Shown: piece by piece, positions 27,685 through 32,031 of the stretch
How the letters are laid out: each line of letters begins with the position of its first letter
How positions within the stretch are numbered: position 1 is the stretch's first letter
Source of the DNA: Dictyocoela muelleri
Taxonomy: Eukaryota > Microsporidia
Length of the DNA: 32,031 bases
Assembly: GCA_016256075.1 (NCBI GenBank)
Contig: SDVU01000010.1
Coordinates: 1-32,031 of the forward strand
Direction of reading: 5' to 3'
Translations under genes and position numbers: made by a program
Notes under the pieces: model-generated
Told to the model about the DNA's origin: nothing
What the model saw: the letters and a program-made list of their open reading frames with translations, nothing else
Databases searched by the model: none

Positions 27685-28590
27685 ATGCTTTTAAGATTAC
27701 TATTTGTCATTGCACAGGGATATATAAAACTTCTCGAAATTGAAGAATCACCACAAATAACTATTGAGAAATATAGTGTAAGAATATTTATAAATAGCAA
27801 TAAATATCGCGGGTCATTGGTTAAATACCTCAAATCTGTAAATGTAGACTCGGTAGTTCTTTTTTGCACAACAAAGGGTTTCTGCGTTATCGATACAAAT
27901 GGAAAATTATCAAGTTATGATTTTGATACAAAAACAAAATGGATGTTCATTTATTTTAAAAATCTTATTTATTTTTGGGATTTTAAGATTAAATATGAAA
28001 ATATAAATAATAAAATCGAAGGCGCTGAAGAAAGTGAAATAGAAAATTATAAAGATCCTGAAAAACAACAAAAAAATAATTCAGAAATGATGCCGATATG
28101 TCAGCTTATTATTGATAATAATTTTATGGATGAAAAGGATATTGCAAGAAAAATAAAGATCAAACTCATAAAAGATTCGTTAACTCAGAAAGATGGCACC
28201 TTTTCTGAAACTCAGTCAACATTTCAGCCTAGTCAATTTACGAATAACTTAAAATCATCATATTCAAACACACAGCTACCTATTTATAACAACCCAAATA
28301 ATTTTCATTATCCCTATCCACTGTCAAATGAAATAGAATGTTTTCAAGAAAATATTAATTCTAAGTTTATTTCCGAGCCAAATTTAAACTATTTTCATCC
28401 AAAACCTACGACTTGTTATCCAAATCCTGAGAATAATTATCCCAACCCCGTGAATAATTATCCCAACCCCGTGAATAATTATCCCAACTCCGTGAATAAT
28501 TATCCCAACCCCGTGAATAATTATTCAAATACCATAACTCATCAACCCGAACCCCATGGTTTTTTATCCCAATCACAGAAATTATTATAG
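27685..28590 (+). CDS. secreted protein of unknown function with NNYPNPV repeats
   Basis: The 301 residues begin with a likely signal peptide (MLLRLLFVIAQG). A beta-rich-looking region follows (about 20-115, with VDSVVLFCTTKGFCVIDTNG), then a charged stretch (115-175), a Ser/Thr/Asn/Pro-rich part, and five NNYPNPV heptapeptide repeats near residues 248-285. I do not recognise the family; export to the spore wall or host interface is a guess from the signal peptide and repeats. The 21-bp DNA repeats keep going past the stop codon to about 28770 in degraded form. The repeat phase shifts by about one base near 28540-28552, where the repeat reading leaves this frame, so the present C-terminus (GFLSQSQKLL) may be a recent replacement. 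Confidence 0.65.
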   Translation: MLLRLLFVIAQGYIKLLEIEESPQITIEKYSVRIFINSNKYRGSLVKYLKSVNVDSVVLFCTTKGFCVIDTNGKLSSYDFDTKTKWMFIYFKNLIYFWDFKIKYENINNKIEGAEESEIENYKDPEKQQKNNSEMMPICQLIIDNNFMDEKDIARKIKIKLIKDSLTQKDGTFSETQSTFQPSQFTNNLKSSYSNTQLPIYNNPNNFHYPYPLSNEIECFQENINSKFISEPNLNYFHPKPTTCYPNPENNYPNPVNNYPNPVNNYPNSVNNYPNPVNNYSNTITHQPEPHGFLSQSQKLL

Positions 28591-28770
28591 AATCCCCGAA
28601 TCATTATCCAAACCCTATGGTGTATTATCAGAAACCCCCGGATTATTATCAGAATCCCGTGAACTTTTATCTGAAACTCACAAAATAAATCCTAAAACCC
28701 ATGAATAATTAACTGAATCCTACAAATATTTATCCGAAATTTGCAAATAATTATCAAAATCTTACAAATT
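28428..28770 (+). repeat. 21-bp repeat array crossing the stop codon
   Basis: Units of AATAATTATCCCAACCCCGT plus G are nearly identical at 28433-28527. They become diverged after 28530 and remain recognisable with about 21-base spacing (ATTATCAGAATCCCGTGAA at 28653, then AACTGAATCCTACAAATATT) to about 28770. The array therefore covers about 140 bases of sequence inside the gene and 180 bases beyond it. Confidence 0.8.
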
Positions 28771-29145
28771 AAAATAGAGTGGATTGAATAAAAATCAAAA
28801 TATTAAAGCAAATTTCAGAAACATGAATTTTAATGAGGGTTATTTTCTGAACAGGATTTAAAAATTTTATTAGTGCAAATTAAAACTAAATTTAATAAAA
28901 ATATTCATTAAGAGGTACATTTTATTTTAAAAATCAAGATTTTATAAAAAGTTAATAAAAAATTAATCGGATATTAAAAGTTTTAAAAGTATTTTTTTCA
29001 ATATTTAAAATGATAAAATTCATTTTTAAAAGGTTTTTTTTAATTATCAAAATACAATCTTAAATTTAATTTTTCTACGGTTGGCTATGGTTCTTGAAAT
29101 TAAAATTGGTTACAATATTTTTTTTATTAATATCACGAATTAAAG
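28771..29145. other. AT-rich spacer
   Basis: No gene, repeat or regulatory element is recognised here. Confidence 0.5.
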
Positions 29146-29190
29146 GACGGATAAATCCGTGGTTAACACTCTTTAATAAAAACTTTAAGT
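29146..29190 (+). repeat. SINE head fragment (plus)
   Basis: GGACGGATAAATCCGTGGTT followed by AACACTCTTTAATAAAAA matches the first 40 bases of the SINE (A-box region). The rest is missing, so only the start of a copy remains. Confidence 0.6.
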
Positions 29191-29242
29191 AGAGATGATT
29201 TTTTAATCTTTCGTTAAAATAATAAAAATGCTTATAATATTC

Positions 29243-29560
29243 ATATTTTACACCCTGTTAGTTTTCTCCTACCATAGTTTTTAAGCCTTTGGTTTTGGTG
29301 ATTCAGTAATACACCATTAATAAGATACCTGGAATCCCAGCTGCATAAGAGATTTTTGTTTTATCGATGATTCGGAATGATAGAGTGGTAATAGCCCTTT
29401 AATGTTTTTTAATTTCAATACATTGTTGCCGAATTGTTCAGCCACACCAATTTCAATAACTATGTGAGTTTCATGTGCTTAATTGCCATATTGGCAACTC
29501 TTACTCAGATATTTCGCGCTGGACACTTATATCATATTACTTTTGTTATTCATCGCTTAA
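29243..29560 (-). repeat. diverged SINE copy (minus)
   Basis: The body is recognisable from TTAGTTTTCTCCTACCATAG (29259) through GATTTTTGTTTTATCGATGA to the part near 29510. It is more diverged than most copies and lacks a clear tRNA head. Confidence 0.65.
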
Positions 29561-29569
29561 ATTATTTAA

Positions 29570-29940
29570 AATGGGTTTGATAAATAAGCAGGAAATGTAA
29601 TTAATCGGTCAGTAACTATAGCAGTAATATTCAATAATTCTAGTCTTGCAGCTCATTAAGGTCTAGTTTCATATGGCCATAAAACTAAAGAAACACTATA
29701 AATGTAGGTATGAATGCGGTGACATAACTTGGTAAAAATAATAATAAAATTTTTATGAAAAAGCATATAATTATATGTATTCTGCTTTTCATTGATAAAA
29801 CGAAAATCGCACATAGAATTAGCCCCTTGGTAGCTTTTGTGTGCCCATTTAGTAAAGCATAAATAACAAAAAGTTTAAAGGCCAAGATTTGCAAAAACTT
29901 ATGTGTTGGCAATTATGAATATTGATAACATATATAGATA
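29570..29940 (+). repeat. diverged SINE copy without head (plus)
   Basis: It begins in the post-head body (AAATAAGCAGGAAATGTAAT, GTCAGTAACTATAGCAGTAA) and runs to the 3' end (GCAATTATGAATATTGATAA). The next minus copy follows tail to tail about 65 bp on. Confidence 0.7.
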
Positions 29941-30004
29941 GTGTAAAAAATAATAACCATAATAATATTACAAATATACTTTTAGATTTTATATAATATT
30001 ATAT

Positions 30005-30462
30005 TAATATTACATGCTGACTACATCTATAGCTGCCAACCCGGAGAGTTGTCTCCTATCGTTGTCTTTAGACCTTTCGTTCCTAGTGTTCTAATAATAC
30101 TATACTTCCTAAGATACCCAGAAGCCAGCTGGATACGCGATTTTCATTTTATCAATGAGTCATCAGGATGCCGGCAATTAGTGTCTTTTCATGAATTTTT
30201 ATTTTTCACTAATTTTTGCCGAGATGCGTCGCCGAACTAATCGCCACTCCAAGGCGAATCTTTTCTGCTTTATTTTCATATTAGAACAAGTCTTAATCAG
30301 CTATACCACACTGGAACAACTGTATATTATACTATAATTCTATAGTTATGACCGCTTAATGACATTCCCTGATTTTTTATTAAATAGTGACGTCAGCGGG
30401 ATTCGTATCTGAGTATTTAAATTTCCATCAAATATTTTTATTCACTGAGCTATCTAGCCCCC
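30005..30462 (-). repeat. SINE, full length (minus)
   Basis: It runs from the 3' end (TATTACATGCTGACTACATC) through a well-preserved body (CAGCTATACCACACTGGAAC at 30299) to the tRNA-like head at about 30462 (CACTGAGCTATCTAGCCCC). The B box is partly changed (GCGGGATTCGTATCTGAG on plus). Confidence 0.8.
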
Positions 30463-30600
30463 AGTTTTTATAAAAGTAAAAAATTATGTGTGATGGCTAC
30501 ATTTTAAACAATGTGTTTGTAGAAAATAATAATTTATAGCATTTTTACAAAAAATATTTTTGTAAGTTTGTAATTTTAAAATAAACAATTAGAGTTTATA

Positions 30601-30955
30601 GTGTTGCGCGTCAACAGCCTACCTTCGCCAACAGTGCGACATAAAAAATTTTATGTAGAAACGCCCGGAGAAAGAAACCGTGATCTTTAAATGACTAACA
30701 TATTAGTAATAATATAAAAGCCATTATTTTTATTGAAAAAAATAAAGTATTATTTTTTGAAAAAAAAAAATAAATATGTTTTGGAAAAAAAATTTTATAA
30801 ATATTTTTTTTTCAAAAAGACGTTGACACTTTTAGTATATGGTATTACTAATATTATTAGTCATTTAAAGACCAGGATTCTGTTTCCGAGGCGTTTTTAC
30901 ATAAAAATTTTGATAGTCGCGCTCTTGGCTCAGGTAGAGCTGTTGGCAAGCGAAA
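30601..30955. mobile_element. MITE with about 115-bp inverted repeats
   Basis: The left arm (GCGCGTCAACAGCCTACCTT ... TTTATGTAGAAACGCC ... TCTTTAAATGACTAA) and the right arm (TTAGTCATTTAAAGA ... GGCGTTTTTACATAAA ... AGGTAGAGCTGTTGGCAAGC) are inverted copies over about 115 bp with scattered differences. TATA flanks both sides (30597-30600, 30956-30959), a possible target duplication. The centre is A/T-rich with no coding region. I cannot place it in a superfamily. Confidence 0.75.
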
Positions 30956-30960
30956 TATAG

Positions 30961-31226
30961 AACCAGATAACTCGTTGATTAAAACATCTGAATGTAAAAT
31001 TTAAGTTCCAATCCAATTTACGTGGCTAAATAAATTGAGAATCACAGTAAGTTGTCAATAACTGCGATCTATAGTTTAATATACAGTTGTTCCAATGTGT
31101 TTTAGCTGATTAAGATTTAATCGAATTTGACAATTAAGCAGAAGAGGCTCTATTAGGTCTGGGGAATAATGCAGCATGGTATCTCGCAAAATAATTAGTG
31201 AAAATAAAATATTCTCTAAAGACTAC
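30961..31226 (+). repeat. SINE copy (plus), cut by the second Merlin element
   Basis: The head begins ACCAGATAACTCGTTGATTA right after the MITE. The body runs through TAATATACAGTTGTTCCAAT (31076) and CTCGCAAAATAATTAGTGAA and stops abruptly at about 31226, where the Merlin terminus begins. The missing 3' part should lie beyond the right edge of the window. Confidence 0.75.
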
Positions 31227-31230
31227 TCGG

Positions 31231-32031
31231 ATCATGTGAACATTACCTCCCCCCTCCCCCCGCCGGAGGAGGGGTAATGTTCACATGATATAAAAAATTA
31301 CTTCTTATCCATATGATGCAATATATGTTGAATTTTATTTATACATCAAATAATGAAGAAATGATTAATTTTCTCAAAGCAAAAAAAAAATCACGAGACG
31401 ATGTTTTACACTACATGTGGTGTAAGCATGTTTTTAAGAGAAAACAAAGAGTTTAGATTGTTTTATACTTGGAAATGTTTAAATTACAGATGTTGTAAAT
31501 ACCAAACAACTATATCTATATTAAAAGGCTCATTTCTTGAAAATATGAGAATAGATCCCAGAGAATGCATGGCCATTCTTTATTATATTTCTGAAAATGG
31601 GCTAATAAATAAAATAGCCAGTTTCACAAAAATAAACAGGAAAAGCATAGGAATAATTTTCAATAAAATAGAGGACAAAATAACGAAGTACTTGGAAAAA
31701 ATAGATAAAATTGGTAGACTGGGTCTTAAAGGGTAGGTTGATGAGACAAAGTTAAATTTTAATGCGAAATATCATCGAGGAAGGTCTCCTAGAGAACTAA
31801 GTTTGAGCTTTTACTATTACGGATACATCTACAGTACCAACCAAAGGATACGTAGAAATCGTGCCTGATAGATCAGCAGACACCCTTTTGTCAATAATTA
31901 ATAGAATCATAAGGCCTGGATCTATCATACACACTGATGAGTTGGCTTCATATGTAAGGTTAAGAGAATCAAATGAATATACTCATATGACTATTTGCCA
32001 TAAGTATAATTTTGTAGATCCGGAGACAAGA
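31231..32031 (+). mobile_element. second Merlin-type transposon, partial (runs off the window)
   Basis: The left terminus is a short palindrome: ATCATGTGAACATTACCTCC (31231-31250) pairs with GGGGTAATGTTCACATGAT (31271-31289) around a C-rich loop. A Merlin-like transposase follows on the plus strand. The right terminus is outside the window. Its ends differ in sequence from the first Merlin element, but both have palindromic termini and G/C runs. Confidence 0.75.
31401..32031 (+). pseudogene. Merlin transposase, partial, with one stop and one frameshift in view
   Basis: The frame from 31401 gives the zinc-ribbon-like part and adjacent region (TTCGVSMFL, WKCLNYRCCKYQTTISILKG) to residue 111, where a TAG at 31734-31736 interrupts. 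The same frame then continues with the Merlin first-Asp motif VDETKLNFNAKYHRGRSPRE. Near 31810 the frame changes, and the other frame reads GYVEIVPDRSADTLL, IHTDELASY (second catalytic Asp) and HKYNFVDPETR at the window edge, just short of where the final Glu is expected. With one stop and one frame change it is less decayed than the copy at 3688-4546, so a functional relative may exist elsewhere in the genome. The possible start before 31401 is not settled. Confidence 0.8.

Noticed and set aside
30733-30960. Lys/Phe-rich frame of 75 codons
   Set aside because: It coincides with the core and right arm of the long-TIR MITE.

Overview
The window looks like a repeat-rich, AT-rich contig from a microsporidian with an expanded genome. 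This rests on several observations taken together. The genes are intronless and widely spaced. Three start codons (27685, and complement 14013 and 16473) have a C-rich or CCC motif immediately upstream with a TATA-like box about 20-30 bases away, the compact promoter style described for Microsporidia. Merlin and Tc1/mariner transposons are present, and the genes include secreted low-complexity proteins, a GH19-chitinase-like protein and a minimal syntaxin. Species cannot be named from the sequence. The other AT-rich candidate considered, a Dictyostelium-like amoeba, fits less well.

Layout. 1-5.5 kb: transposon debris, one small secreted, possibly GPI-anchored protein (2012-2785), and a tRNA-derived SINE split by a Merlin element that has palindromic ends. 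5.9-9.3 kb: a 1,127-residue secreted Pro/Gln-, Lys- and Cys-containing repeat protein that could belong to the polar tube or spore wall. 9.3-12.4 kb: gene-free minisatellite desert ending in a 100-N gap. 13.1-16.5 kb: two minus-strand genes, a secreted GH19-like protein that lacks the usual catalytic Glu, and a 618-residue Asn-rich protein of unknown function. 16.8-20.0 kb: a short TIR element with a perfect 8-bp duplication, then a three-layer nest (hAT-like MITE inside a foldback element inside a SINE). 20.5-21.3 kb: a Qa-SNARE. 21.7-27.1 kb: SINE copies, a broken Tc1-type element and hAT-like ends. 27.7-28.6 kb: a secreted protein with a decaying 21-bp repeat tail. 29-32 kb: more SINE copies in alternating orientation, a long-TIR MITE, and the start of a second Merlin element that runs off the edge.

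The dominant theme is one family of about 450-bp elements with a tRNA-like head (recognisable A and B boxes). About 16 copies or fragments are spread across the window on both strands, and several serve as landing sites for DNA transposons. No operon-like gene clustering is seen. The likely shared theme of the secreted genes is spore wall or polar tube biology, but that is inference. All alignments were made by eye, so element borders are approximate unless a target duplication is given.
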